A stretch of DNA of 13,090 bases from Candidatus Altarchaeota archaeon (GTDB lineage: Archaea; Altiarchaeota; Altiarchaeia; IMC4; QMZM01). Under the pieces are notes generated by a model, which saw only the letters and a program-made list of their open reading frames with translations, was not told the DNA's origin and ran no database searches. The stretch lies in the NCBI GenBank assembly GCA_018897475.1, contig JAHIKS010000130.1, positions 1 through 13,090 on the forward strand, written 5' to 3'. The position numbers and the translations under genes were made by a program. Positions 5,669 through 12,501 of the stretch are shown here, in pieces (the first letter of the stretch is position 1; each line of letters begins with the position of its first letter).

Positions 5669-6880
5669 ATGAAGTCCCTCTTTATTGTCTGTGACGGGCT
5701 GGGTGACAGACTGACAAACGGGAAGACTCCGCTGGAGGCGGCAAAGACCCCGAACATGGACCTTCTCGCCATGAATGGAATTACCGGCATCATGGACCCT
5801 GTAAGGGCCGGCATAAGGCCGGGCAGCGACACGTCACATCTTTCCCTATTCGGCTACGACCCATTTAAACTCTACACCGGCAGGGGCCCCTTTGAAGCAG
5901 CAGGAGCCGGCATAAAGCTGAAGGAGGGGGACATCGCATGCCGCTGCAACTTTGCAAGCATGAGGAATGGCAGGATAACCGACAGGAGGGCGGGGAGGGA
6001 GGAAGAAGGCCTCGACCAGCTTTCAAAGGCGGTTGAAAAGATAAAAATCGATGGAGTCAAGCTCATCTTCAAGAGATGCCAGGGCCACAGGGCCGTCCTT
6101 GTCGTCAGGGGCAAGGGCCTGTCGCCTCGTATCACCGACACGGACCCAGAGGAAACGGGAGTGCCGCCAGCCAAATCAAAGCCTATTGACGGGAAGAAAG
6201 ATTCGGTAAAGACTGCGGACATCCTGAACGAATTCACGAGAAAGACCATTGAAATCCTCTCAGACCACCCAGTGAACAGCAAGAGAACCGGGAACGGGAA
6301 GCCCCCGGCAAACGTCGTTCTCTGCCGCGGGACTGGAATTAACCCGCATCTTGAGCCATTCAAGAAGAAATACGGCATGAAGGGCGTCTGCATCTGTGCA
6401 ACCACTCTCATAGCAGGGGTCTGCAGGGCGATAGGCATGGATACTCTAGATGTCAAAGGCGCCAACGGCCACACAGACTCCGACATAGGCGCCAAGGCAA
6501 AGGCAGCAATAGGGGCCCTGAAGAAATACGACTTCGTCTTTCTGCATATCAAGGGGGCTGATGAAGCATCCCACGACGGGAATTTTCAGGCAAAGAGGGA
6601 ATTCATCGAGAGGATTGACAGAGAGGTTATTGCACTGGTTCTAGAGGAAGTGAAGGACACGACCGTAATCCTGACGGCGGACCACTCAACCCCCATAAGC
6701 ATCCGGCAGCATTCAGCTGACCCGGTTCCGATAGCAATCCTCGGCGACGTCAGGACGGACTCGGTAAAGAAATTCACGGAAAGAGACTGCGCAAAGGGCG
6801 GCCTTGGAAGAATCTGCGGCATAAATCTCATGGGCATAATCCTCGACTTAGGCAATGATGCTGAGCTGTTCGGGGCCTGA
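5669..6880 (+). CDS. apgM: 2,3-bisphosphoglycerate-independent phosphoglycerate mutase, archaeal ApgM type
   Basis: A 403-residue enzyme interconverting 3-phosphoglycerate and 2-phosphoglycerate in glycolysis/gluconeogenesis. It belongs to the alkaline phosphatase superfamily. The N-terminal metal site is IVCDGLGDR (6-14, Asp9). The nucleophile motif GSDTSHLSLFGYDP starts at residue 52; Ser53 aligns with the serine of NSEVGH in bacterial iPGM. The middle inserted domain follows (about 80-190), and then the second half of the metal site appears as HIKGADEASHDG, LTADHSTP and the C-terminal GGLGRICG. Length is normal for the family (about 400-415). ATG 5669 is preferred to the in-frame ATG at 5642, since the family starts right at this strand and a TATA octamer lies 30 bases upstream. 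It is monocistronic; the stop is three bases from the end of convergent treT. Confidence 0.95.
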   Translation: MKSLFIVCDGLGDRLTNGKTPLEAAKTPNMDLLAMNGITGIMDPVRAGIRPGSDTSHLSLFGYDPFKLYTGRGPFEAAGAGIKLKEGDIACRCNFASMRNGRITDRRAGREEEGLDQLSKAVEKIKIDGVKLIFKRCQGHRAVLVVRGKGLSPRITDTDPEETGVPPAKSKPIDGKKDSVKTADILNEFTRKTIEILSDHPVNSKRTGNGKPPANVVLCRGTGINPHLEPFKKKYGMKGVCICATTLIAGVCRAIGMDTLDVKGANGHTDSDIGAKAKAAIGALKKYDFVFLHIKGADEASHDGNFQAKREFIERIDREVIALVLEEVKDTTVILTADHSTPISIRQHSADPVPIAILGDVRTDSVKKFTERDCAKGGLGRICGINLMGIILDLGNDAELFGA

Positions 6881-6883
6881 TTC

Positions 6884-8083
6884 TTATCTGCTCAGATATA
6901 GTTTAAGAAACTCAAACCAGTCCAGCAGATGCCTTGTCACCAGGAAATTGTTCCTGACGTGCTCTTTGCCTTTCTTACCCATCTCCTCTGCAAGTTTCGG
7001 ATTCTCCAGTAATTTCACAATCCTGTCGGCACACTCTTTGATATCATCCACGAGATAGCCGTTAATGCCCTCTATAACCTGCGTTCTTATGCCACCGACA
7101 TTGCCCCCTATGACCGGGGTGCACTTCCACAGGGCCTCACTCATTGTAAGGCCGAAGCCCTCCTTGATGGATTTCTGTAGGATGATGGAGGACGCCCTCT
7201 GTATGGCATTTACCAGGATATCGCTTTCATGTGATATCAGAAGTATATCGTTTTCATCCTCAATTCTCTTGCGCAGGCCGTCGTAGATTCTCTGACCCTC
7301 GGGGTCGTCAGTGGCTATGGAACCTATTAAAACAAGTCTGCAGTCTACCTTCTTTTTTGCAATCTCGTAGGCCTTTATCACCCCCTCCGGGTCCTTCCAT
7401 TTGTCGAATCTCGATACCTGGCTTATAATGGGTTTGTCCTGCTCGATTCCGAACTTCGACAGATACTTTGAAATCTTGCTAGCTGAGATTTCATGATTCT
7501 TTGGACTCAGGGGGTCGATGGCGGGCATTATGACTCGCTGCTTTATTGGTAGATTCTTCTTATACTCCTCCATTGAGACAACCATTGCATCATATTTCAG
7601 GATAAATTTTTTGAGATAATTCCAGGCTACCTCATTTGGATTGGAGATGTCTATGTGGCACCTCCATATCCAGGGCTGACTCTTCTTTTCGAATTTTATC
7701 AGCGGCAGTGGCTGGGGGTCATGAACGATTACTGCGTCATGGTCCAGGTGCAGGAATGCCGCATTGTTCTCATTATTCCCCTCATAAATCTTCCTCTTCA
7801 TTCTCGATAGCCTGATATCATCGCCCTGGAGCGCATTGTGGAATTTCTTAGTTACTGTGAAGAAATCGAGAGAGCCGTGCAGGAGCCTCCATCCGGTATC
7901 CACTCCGGCGTCGTTCATCAACAGGACGAGGGTTTCCAGAATCTCGGCAACACCCCCTCCCTGGTAGGTGGAATTTATATGGACTATGTGCTTTTCCGAC
8001 AGTGAAGAAGCCGACTCATAAATCTCGTTTATTGTTTTGTCACCAACAATGTTCCTGTACTTGTCCAGTGTCTTCCTTGTCAT
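6884..8083 (-). CDS. treT: Trehalose glycosyltransferring synthase (TreT), GT4 family
   Basis: A 399-residue retaining GT-B glycosyltransferase. TreT joins an NDP-glucose donor to glucose to make trehalose, and in some species runs in reverse. Diagnostic segments are NSTYQGGGVAEIL at 37-49, HDPQPLPL at 121-128, RCHIDISNP at 141-149, and the donor-binding EX7E region from Glu308 to Glu316 (EGFGLTMSE), followed by the GG-rich C-terminal motif GGNVGGIRTQV. Length fits archaeal TreT (about 390-415). The protein is cytosolic with no signal peptide. Upstream, on its own strand, a TATA-like tract lies at about 8110-8118. It is divergent from the GT4-HAD fusion gene with 118 bp between ATGs, and the two may form a compatible-solute locus. 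It contains no GAATTC site, unlike most genes to its left. The family call is firm; donor preference (UDP or ADP) is unknown. Confidence 0.9.
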   Translation of the reverse strand: MTRKTLDKYRNIVGDKTINEIYESASSLSEKHIVHINSTYQGGGVAEILETLVLLMNDAGVDTGWRLLHGSLDFFTVTKKFHNALQGDDIRLSRMKRKIYEGNNENNAAFLHLDHDAVIVHDPQPLPLIKFEKKSQPWIWRCHIDISNPNEVAWNYLKKFILKYDAMVVSMEEYKKNLPIKQRVIMPAIDPLSPKNHEISASKISKYLSKFGIEQDKPIISQVSRFDKWKDPEGVIKAYEIAKKKVDCRLVLIGSIATDDPEGQRIYDGLRKRIEDENDILLISHESDILVNAIQRASSIILQKSIKEGFGLTMSEALWKCTPVIGGNVGGIRTQVIEGINGYLVDDIKECADRIVKLLENPKLAEEMGKKGKEHVRNNFLVTRHLLDWFEFLKLYLSR

Positions 8084-8201
8084 TTAGTCATAACTATATT
8101 CCCCCGTAATCTAAAAATAGGTTACGCCACATTATATTAATGATTAAATCTAATTTTTTATTGGGGTTGCTCAACAACATCCGATCGTTCTCTATTCTAA
8201 A
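8084..8201. promoter_or_regulatory. Divergent promoter region between treT and the GT4-HAD fusion
   Basis: At 118 bp this is the longest gene-free stretch here. It is AT-rich. A TATA-like tract on the minus strand (about 8110-8118) suits treT. On the plus side, candidates are TTATATTAA (8132-8140) and the T-rich block 8153-8161; either would leave a short leader before ATG 8202, which has no Shine-Dalgarno. A perfect small palindrome, TTAATGATTAA, lies at 8137-8147 and could be an operator. None of this is proven by the sequence. Confidence 0.45.
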
Positions 8202-10163
8202 ATGTCAGAATCAGATGCCATCTCGGGAAAACGAATATGTTTCGTAAGCCAGTCGTTTGTTCCATACCCTGGGGGGGTTTCCACCTATCTGTATGACCTG
8301 GGAAAGAGATTCATCAAGGACGGTAACGATGTAACCGAGGTGTGCTTCAGGCCTCCTGGTGCAGATTATCACGAAATAATTGACGGAATCGAGGTCTATA
8401 GAATTCCAAAGAGAATCCCCTCCATGGAGATGTTCAAGGGCTATGGTTCGTTCAAGGATGCAATCTATAAGTCCTTCCATCTCATGAAACCGGACAAGGG
8501 CTTTGACGACCTACTTGTCGAGGACTTCTCGGACTTCTTCAGGTTCAACAGGCTTGTTGCTAAAAACATACTCCGTATTCACAGGGATAAGAGAATAGAT
8601 ATACTCAATGTTCACGACTTCCAGCTTCTCATGCTCGGTGAATTGCTGCTGAAACTGAAGATACCCAAGATATTCACCTGGCACATACCCTTCTACAGAG
8701 AGGTCGACCCCCATATTCGCAAGTGGGTCGGCGCGAAATTGAACTACTATGACAAGGTTATATTCTCGACTGAAGAGTATGCAGAGAATGCTATAGCGAC
8801 GGGTGTTGAGGAAGAGAAGGTGAACGTAATCCACCCCTTCGTGAATACGAAGGTATTCAAACCGGGGGCAAAAAAATACGACTTCAGGAAACGCTACAAC
8901 ATTCCAGACGATGACAAGATAGTTCTCTGCGTCTCTAGGATAGACCCCATAAAGGGACATGAAACCCTGATAAAGGCAATTCCCTTCATAAAGAAGAAAA
9001 TCAAGAACTTCAAGGTAGTTTTTGTGGGGAATGGCTCGATAAGCGGAAAGGTACTCAAGAGAAGGGGCGAAAAGAAGAAGAAGATAATGGATGTATTAAA
9101 GAAGACCGGGGTAAAGGACGATGTTATCTTCACGGGACACATTCCACTGGAGGACATACCAACTGCTTACGATTATGCCGATGTTGTAGTCCTGCCATCC
9201 AATGTGGAGGCATTCGGCCTAGGAATAACAGAAGGCATGGCTTCGGGAAAGCCGGTCATAGGCAGCAGCGTCGGGGGGATAAAGACGCAGATAATACACG
9301 GCTATAACGGATTCCTCTTCGGTCGGGGGGATTCAAGGACTCTCGCCAGAGACATAGTGGCCATCCTCACGGACAGGAAACTGTCAGATAACATGGCTGA
9401 GAGAAGCCTCAGGAGGGCAAAGGAGGAATACGACCTTGAGGTGGTCTATGGAAGGTATGTGGGACTATTCAAAGAGGCGAGTTTCCTTAAGATAAAATGT
9501 ATCGTCCTCGATTTCGATAGGACTCTTGTGAATCCCTCGAACCCCGAGCTCGACGAAAAGCTAAAGGAATCGCTCATAAGGTTGAGGTCCAGGAACATAA
9601 AACTCATACTCGCATCAGGGCGAGCACTTGATTTCATGCTCGATTTCAAAACAAAGAATCCGATATGGGATGCCATAGTTGCTGAGAATGGCGCCATTGT
9701 CTATTTCCCTCAGACGAGGAATACAACAAGGATTAACGAGGTCGATGGAAAGAGGATATGCGGGGTATTCTCGAATGCAAGTTTCCCCGTCGATATAAGA
9801 GATTCAACGGTCAGCGTTAAGAGGAGATATGAAAGAAGGATAAGGCAGATTCTTGATAGTGACGGCATTGAAGCAAACATTGAGAGGAACGTGGATGATA
9901 TAATGATAATGCCAAGGAACGTGAACAAGAAAGCAGGTATAAGGATGGCCCTTGGGGAACTGGGAATCGAACCGAAGTCCTGCGCATTCTTCGGCGATTC
10001 CGAAAACGACATAAGCATGTTCACCTTCCCGGGGCTTACCGTAGCCATGAAGAAGGCCCACCCGGAACTGAAGAAACAGGCCGACGAAGTCCTGAGGACT
10101 GACATACCCCAGGGACTCATCACCTATCTGAATTCTATCGAAAAGAAAATCAAGGCAGGCTAA
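8202..10163 (+). CDS. Bifunctional GT4 glycosyltransferase fused to HAD-IIB phosphatase
   Basis: A 653-residue two-domain protein. Residues about 10-425 are a GT-B retaining glycosyltransferase of family GT4. They show PGGVSTYLYDLGKRF (23-37), the phosphate-binding SRIDPIKGHE (245-254, Arg246 and Lys251), and the donor-binding EX7E pair Glu336/Glu344 in EAFGLGITE. A basic patch lies at about 285-298. Residues about 431-653 are a Cof/SPP-type HAD phosphatase: DFDRT with Asp437 and Asp439, SGR at 472-474, Lys576/Lys577, and GDSEND at 598-603, so the catalytic set is complete. The usual glycine of DxDGT is arginine (440). The pairing resembles sucrose-phosphate synthase/phosphatase and other two-step enzymes, in which a glycosyl-phosphate is made and then dephosphorylated. 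I infer such a role, perhaps for a solute such as sucrose, glucosylglycerol or a glycosylglycerate. The product cannot be named. Confidence 0.88.
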   Translation: MSESDAISGKRICFVSQSFVPYPGGVSTYLYDLGKRFIKDGNDVTEVCFRPPGADYHEIIDGIEVYRIPKRIPSMEMFKGYGSFKDAIYKSFHLMKPDKGFDDLLVEDFSDFFRFNRLVAKNILRIHRDKRIDILNVHDFQLLMLGELLLKLKIPKIFTWHIPFYREVDPHIRKWVGAKLNYYDKVIFSTEEYAENAIATGVEEEKVNVIHPFVNTKVFKPGAKKYDFRKRYNIPDDDKIVLCVSRIDPIKGHETLIKAIPFIKKKIKNFKVVFVGNGSISGKVLKRRGEKKKKIMDVLKKTGVKDDVIFTGHIPLEDIPTAYDYADVVVLPSNVEAFGLGITEGMASGKPVIGSSVGGIKTQIIHGYNGFLFGRGDSRTLARDIVAILTDRKLSDNMAERSLRRAKEEYDLEVVYGRYVGLFKEASFLKIKCIVLDFDRTLVNPSNPELDEKLKESLIRLRSRNIKLILASGRALDFMLDFKTKNPIWDAIVAENGAIVYFPQTRNTTRINEVDGKRICGVFSNASFPVDIRDSTVSVKRRYERRIRQILDSDGIEANIERNVDDIMIMPRNVNKKAGIRMALGELGIEPKSCAFFGDSENDISMFTFPGLTVAMKKAHPELKKQADEVLRTDIPQGLITYLNSIEKKIKAG

Positions 10164-10169
10164 TATTTA
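10161..10169 (+). promoter_or_regulatory. Possible TATA box for tRNA-Pro
   Basis: TAATATTTA overlaps the stop codon of the GT4-HAD gene and is centred 33 bases before the mature tRNA 5' end, a suitable distance for a transcript beginning a few bases upstream of it. A second candidate, TTATATAT at 10185-10192, seems too close. Read-through from the glycosyltransferase is an alternative. Confidence 0.4.
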
Positions 10170-10198
10170 GTTTCTATCTCTATGTTATATATCATCAA

Positions 10199-10271
10199 GG
10201 GACCGTAGGGTAGCTTGGCATCCTTCCAGCTTTGGGAGCTGGTGACCCGAGTTCGAATCTCGGCGGTCCCA
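10199..10271 (+). tRNA. tRNA-Pro (anticodon UGG)
   Basis: A complete cloverleaf with no intron. The acceptor stem GGGACCG pairs perfectly with CGGTCCC. The D arm carries GGGT and the loop AGCTTGGCA. The anticodon stem CCAGC/GCTGG (10226-10230, 10238-10242) encloses the loop TTTGGGA, placing anticodon TGG at 10233-10235 with G37. The T arm is CCGAG/CTCGG around TTCGAAT. The discriminator is A (10271). The 3' CCA is not encoded and must be added after RNase Z trimming. The gene lies 35 bases after the GT4-HAD stop and one base from the end of the convergent RNase Z gene. Confidence 0.97.
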
Positions 10272-10272
10272 A

Positions 10273-11190
10273 TCATTCTTCTAAATCATGCACAGCAACC
10301 TTAACCTTCATGAAGTCCTCTGCAATAAAACTCTCCTTGAAGACATCCCTCGCCTCCTTCTCCAGCGGCTTTGCATCGGGATATCGCTGGCTGATATGGG
10401 TCAGGTACAGCTTCTTCACTCCGGCTCTCTTAGCCAGCTCCGCCGCCTGCCTGATGGTCGCATGGTCCGCCTTCTTCAGGTTCTCTATCTCATCGTGCGA
10501 GAAGGTCCCGTCATGGACCAGGACATCCGCATCCTTGGCAAGATTTTCAACGGCCTTGCAGGCCCTGGTATCTCCTGAATAAACAATCTTCCTTCCTAGA
10601 ATCGGCTCTGACAGAACCTGCTCCGGAGAGAACTTCTTCCCCTTGACCTCAACCTCCTTGCCCCTTTGCAACTGGGAGAACATCTTCCCCTCAGGAATCC
10701 CCAGAGACAGGGCCTTCTTCTTCAGGAACTTCCTCTTGAAATCCTCCTCGAAGCAGTAGGCCAGGCTGTTCATGGTGTGTTCCGTCCTGACGCAGCTTAC
10801 CCTGTACCTCTCGCCCTTTAGCACCTCTCCCTCTTCCACCTCATGAACGTTCAGCTTCAGTGAATCCAGCTTAAAAGTCCCCATGGAGAGCATATGGTCC
10901 ATGGTCTCCTCTAGCCCCTTTGGCCCGTATATATTGAGCGGGGGAACCCTCTCCATGAAGTCCATGCTCTGTATCATGCCCCCGAGGCCCAGAAAGTGGT
11001 CCGCATGCAGATGCGTTATGAAGATATGGTCTATTCTCATGAAATTTATTCCACCCATTCTCATCTGCCTTTGCGTCCCCTCCCCGCAGTCAAAGAGGAA
11101 GTACTCGTTCATGTAATCTAAAAAGATGGCGGAGAGATTCCTCTTCTCTGTCGGGACGCAACCTGATGTCCCCAGAAATACCAATTCCAT
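10273..11190 (-). CDS. rnz: Ribonuclease Z (tRNA 3' endonuclease)
   Basis: A 305-residue metallo-beta-lactamase-fold nuclease that cuts the 3' trailer from tRNA precursors, just after the discriminator base. Zinc-site motifs are all present: FLGTSGCVPT at 5-14, FDCGEGTQRQM at 33-43, THLHADHFLG at 59-68, the TEHTMNSLAY segment, YSGDTR with its aspartate ligand, DGTFSHDE, and LTHISQRY near the C-terminus. The flexible-arm exosite GIPEGKMFSQLQRGKEV, which grips the tRNA elbow, is visible in the middle. This is the short, full-activity RNase Z form typical of archaea. ATG 11190 starts directly at the first strand. The stop codon ends one base from tRNA-Pro, so any mRNA extension runs antisense through that tRNA. 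Upstream, TTTAAT at 11216-11221 on the opposite strand is 28 bases from the ATG. Confidence 0.96.
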   Translation of the reverse strand: MELVFLGTSGCVPTEKRNLSAIFLDYMNEYFLFDCGEGTQRQMRMGGINFMRIDHIFITHLHADHFLGLGGMIQSMDFMERVPPLNIYGPKGLEETMDHMLSMGTFKLDSLKLNVHEVEEGEVLKGERYRVSCVRTEHTMNSLAYCFEEDFKRKFLKKKALSLGIPEGKMFSQLQRGKEVEVKGKKFSPEQVLSEPILGRKIVYSGDTRACKAVENLAKDADVLVHDGTFSHDEIENLKKADHATIRQAAELAKRAGVKKLYLTHISQRYPDAKPLEKEARDVFKESFIAEDFMKVKVAVHDLEE

Positions 11191-11229
11191 ATTATTTTAG
11201 ATTTATGATTGATTGTTTAATTATATAAC
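11191..11229. promoter_or_regulatory. 39-bp divergent promoter region, rnz and large-cap HAD gene
   Basis: The whole gap is AT-rich. For rnz, an AT block around 11216-11221 lies 28 bases upstream. For the plus-strand HAD gene, the best match at the expected distance is a weak GATTTATG near 11201-11208. No Shine-Dalgarno is seen on either side, so both are probably leaderless. Confidence 0.4.
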
Positions 11230-12249
11230 ATGGTATCAAAGTTGCCGAGGGTTCTTATCTGGGACGTGGACGGAGTAATCGTCTCTGTGGGGGACTCCTA
11301 CAGAAGGGCCATAATGGACACCGTCCAGTGCTATTTCTCGGACCTCATCGGACTCAATCTCGACAGGAAGATGGTGGAGATATCTGATACGCAGAAGTTC
11401 AAGCTGGCCGGGAAATTCAACAACGACTGGGAGCTCACATACGCGATAATCCTCTGCTATCTCGCGAAGATGATAGGCAAACAGGACTTGACCAAGATAG
11501 GGGTTGAGCTGCCTGACAGGAGCTTCAAGCAGCGAATAATCAAGCTCCAGAACCTTGGCAAGAACTACAACAAGAGCAAGATGAATCTGGACCTCGAATC
11601 CCTCACAAAGGAGATAAAGAAGAAGGGCGGGGGCCTCGAGAAGACGAAGGAGGTGCTACAGGAGGAATTTGGCCAGAACCTCGAAACCGCGCTGAAGTTC
11701 TTCTTCCCAGAGATGATAAAGGGCGTCTTCCAGGAGCTCTATCTGGGGGGGGACCTTTACAGGGAAAAATACAGGAAATATACGGACTTCATATTCGCCC
11801 CTGGTTTCATCCGGGATGAGAAGCTGATTGTAAAGGAAAAAACCATGGACAAGCTGAGCAACGAATACATACTTGGAATCGCAACAGGGAGGGAGCGCTT
11901 CGAGGTTGAATATACTCTCAAGGCGCACAAGCTGGACAAGTTCTTCCCCTCTGAATTCATTGTAACCAGCGAGGACGTTTCCATCCCGAAACCTGCTCCA
12001 AACCAGCTACTGGAGTGCATGAGGAGGCTCAGCGAGAGGTACAAATTCAAGGAGGAGAAGGCGGCCTACATCGGGGATTCAGTCGACGACATCGTAGCAG
12101 CAAAGAAAGCGGAATTCTACTCGATTGGATGTCTATCTGCTGCAGGTAATGACGAGCAAAAGGAACTGCTTCGAGGTGAATTCGAGCGTCTGGAGTGCGA
12201 CCTGATTATCGAGAATGCGAACGAGCTCCTGAATTATATGGAAGAATAA
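11230..12249 (+). CDS. HAD-superfamily IA hydrolase with large cap insertion (HAD-IA-hyp1-like)
   Basis: A 339-residue HAD hydrolase, over 100 residues longer than typical subfamily IA members. Motif I is WDVDGVIVSVGDSYRRAI (11-28, Asp12 and Asp14), motif II ATGR with Thr219, motif III Lys254 in IPKPAPNQ, and motif IV GDSVDD at 282-287. The SYRRAI and FNNDWELTY (63-71) segments recall the subfamily called HAD-IA hypothetical 1, known to me from cyanobacteria, plants and some archaea. The cap between motifs I and II is about 200 residues, mostly helical and lysine-rich (about 100-160). All catalytic residues are kept, so it should be an active phosphatase or phosphotransferase of unknown substrate. 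It stands alone, divergent from rnz. Its 3' end carries three GAATTC sites within about 230 bases. Confidence 0.83.
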   Translation: MVSKLPRVLIWDVDGVIVSVGDSYRRAIMDTVQCYFSDLIGLNLDRKMVEISDTQKFKLAGKFNNDWELTYAIILCYLAKMIGKQDLTKIGVELPDRSFKQRIIKLQNLGKNYNKSKMNLDLESLTKEIKKKGGGLEKTKEVLQEEFGQNLETALKFFFPEMIKGVFQELYLGGDLYREKYRKYTDFIFAPGFIRDEKLIVKEKTMDKLSNEYILGIATGRERFEVEYTLKAHKLDKFFPSEFIVTSEDVSIPKPAPNQLLECMRRLSERYKFKEEKAAYIGDSVDDIVAAKKAEFYSIGCLSAAGNDEQKELLRGEFERLECDLIIENANELLNYMEE

Positions 12250-12254
12250 AAAAA
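12248..12254 (-). terminator. Oligo-T terminator of the histone gene
   Basis: On the minus strand the histone stop is followed by eight bases and then seven T residues. Oligo-T tracts after the stop are the usual archaeal intrinsic terminator. The tract overlaps the stop codon of the convergent HAD gene. It is the only convincing terminator I can see in the window. Confidence 0.6.
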
Positions 12255-12262
12255 GGGAGGGT

Positions 12263-12433
12263 TTAGAGGTCCCTCGCCTGTACTGTCTTTCTGCCGTTTG
12301 CTTCTGCCCTGTTTGCAGCGTCCTTTACAAGGCCCTCGACCTTCGCGCTCAAAGCATCCGCAAAATCGCCAGCAACGTTCTTATCTCCTACATGGTCCTT
12401 AATCTTTGCCTTAACAACAAGTAGTTCTGCCAT
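12263..12433 (-). CDS. Minimal 56-residue histone-fold protein with truncated third helix
   Basis: A small gene read directly from the minus strand. The protein begins MAELLVVKAKIKDHVGDKN, continues through a long central helix (about 21-46, FADALSAKVEGLVKDAANRA), and ends NGRKTVQARDL. The terminal RKTVQARD fits the histone RxTxxxxD signature, in which an Arg-Asp salt bridge and Thr fix the fold. The chain stops just where the third helix of classical archaeal histones would begin, so helix 3 is nearly absent. Similar short, alpha3-truncated histones are known from archaea (including DPANN) and from Bdellovibrio; some carry the DUF1931 label. It probably forms dimers or tetramers on DNA, but binding mode is unknown. 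A clear Shine-Dalgarno (AGGTGA, 12438-12443) lies five bases before the ATG, unlike most neighbours. A TATA-like TTAAAAAA stretch near 12473-12480 would give a short leader. Confidence 0.85.
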   Translation of the reverse strand: MAELLVVKAKIKDHVGDKNVAGDFADALSAKVEGLVKDAANRAEANGRKTVQARDL

Positions 12434-12437
12434 TTTT

Positions 12438-12443
12438 GTCACC
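12438..12443 (-). promoter_or_regulatory. Strong ribosome binding site of the histone gene
   Basis: On the minus strand AGGTGA precedes the ATG at 12433 by five bases. It fixes the start of this short gene. It also sets it apart from the other first genes of the window, which lack any such site and look leaderless. Confidence 0.7.
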
Positions 12444-12501
12444 TAGGTTTCGCTAAATATTACGATGTAATGTTAAAAAACTGTTTCCCTGCAATCAGCA
12501 T

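Noticed and set aside
5872..6552. 226-codon open frame on the minus strand opposite apgM
   Set aside because: It lies wholly within the conserved apgM gene, its translation is low-complexity with many Ser, Pro and Phe, and it matches no family I know; it is an antisense shadow.
8511..8960. 149-codon minus frame opposite the GT4 domain
   Set aside because: Fully inside a strongly conserved coding region with no promoter or ribosome site of its own; treated as a shadow.
10199..10271. Integration (attachment) site at the tRNA-Pro gene
   Set aside because: tRNA 3' ends often serve as attachment sites, but no duplicated tRNA end, integrase or mobile gene is visible nearby.
11191..11229. TTATATAA at 11221-11228 as a TATA box for the HAD gene
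   Set aside because: It almost touches the ATG at 11230, far too close for a TBP site serving that start; at most it could help rnz on the other strand.
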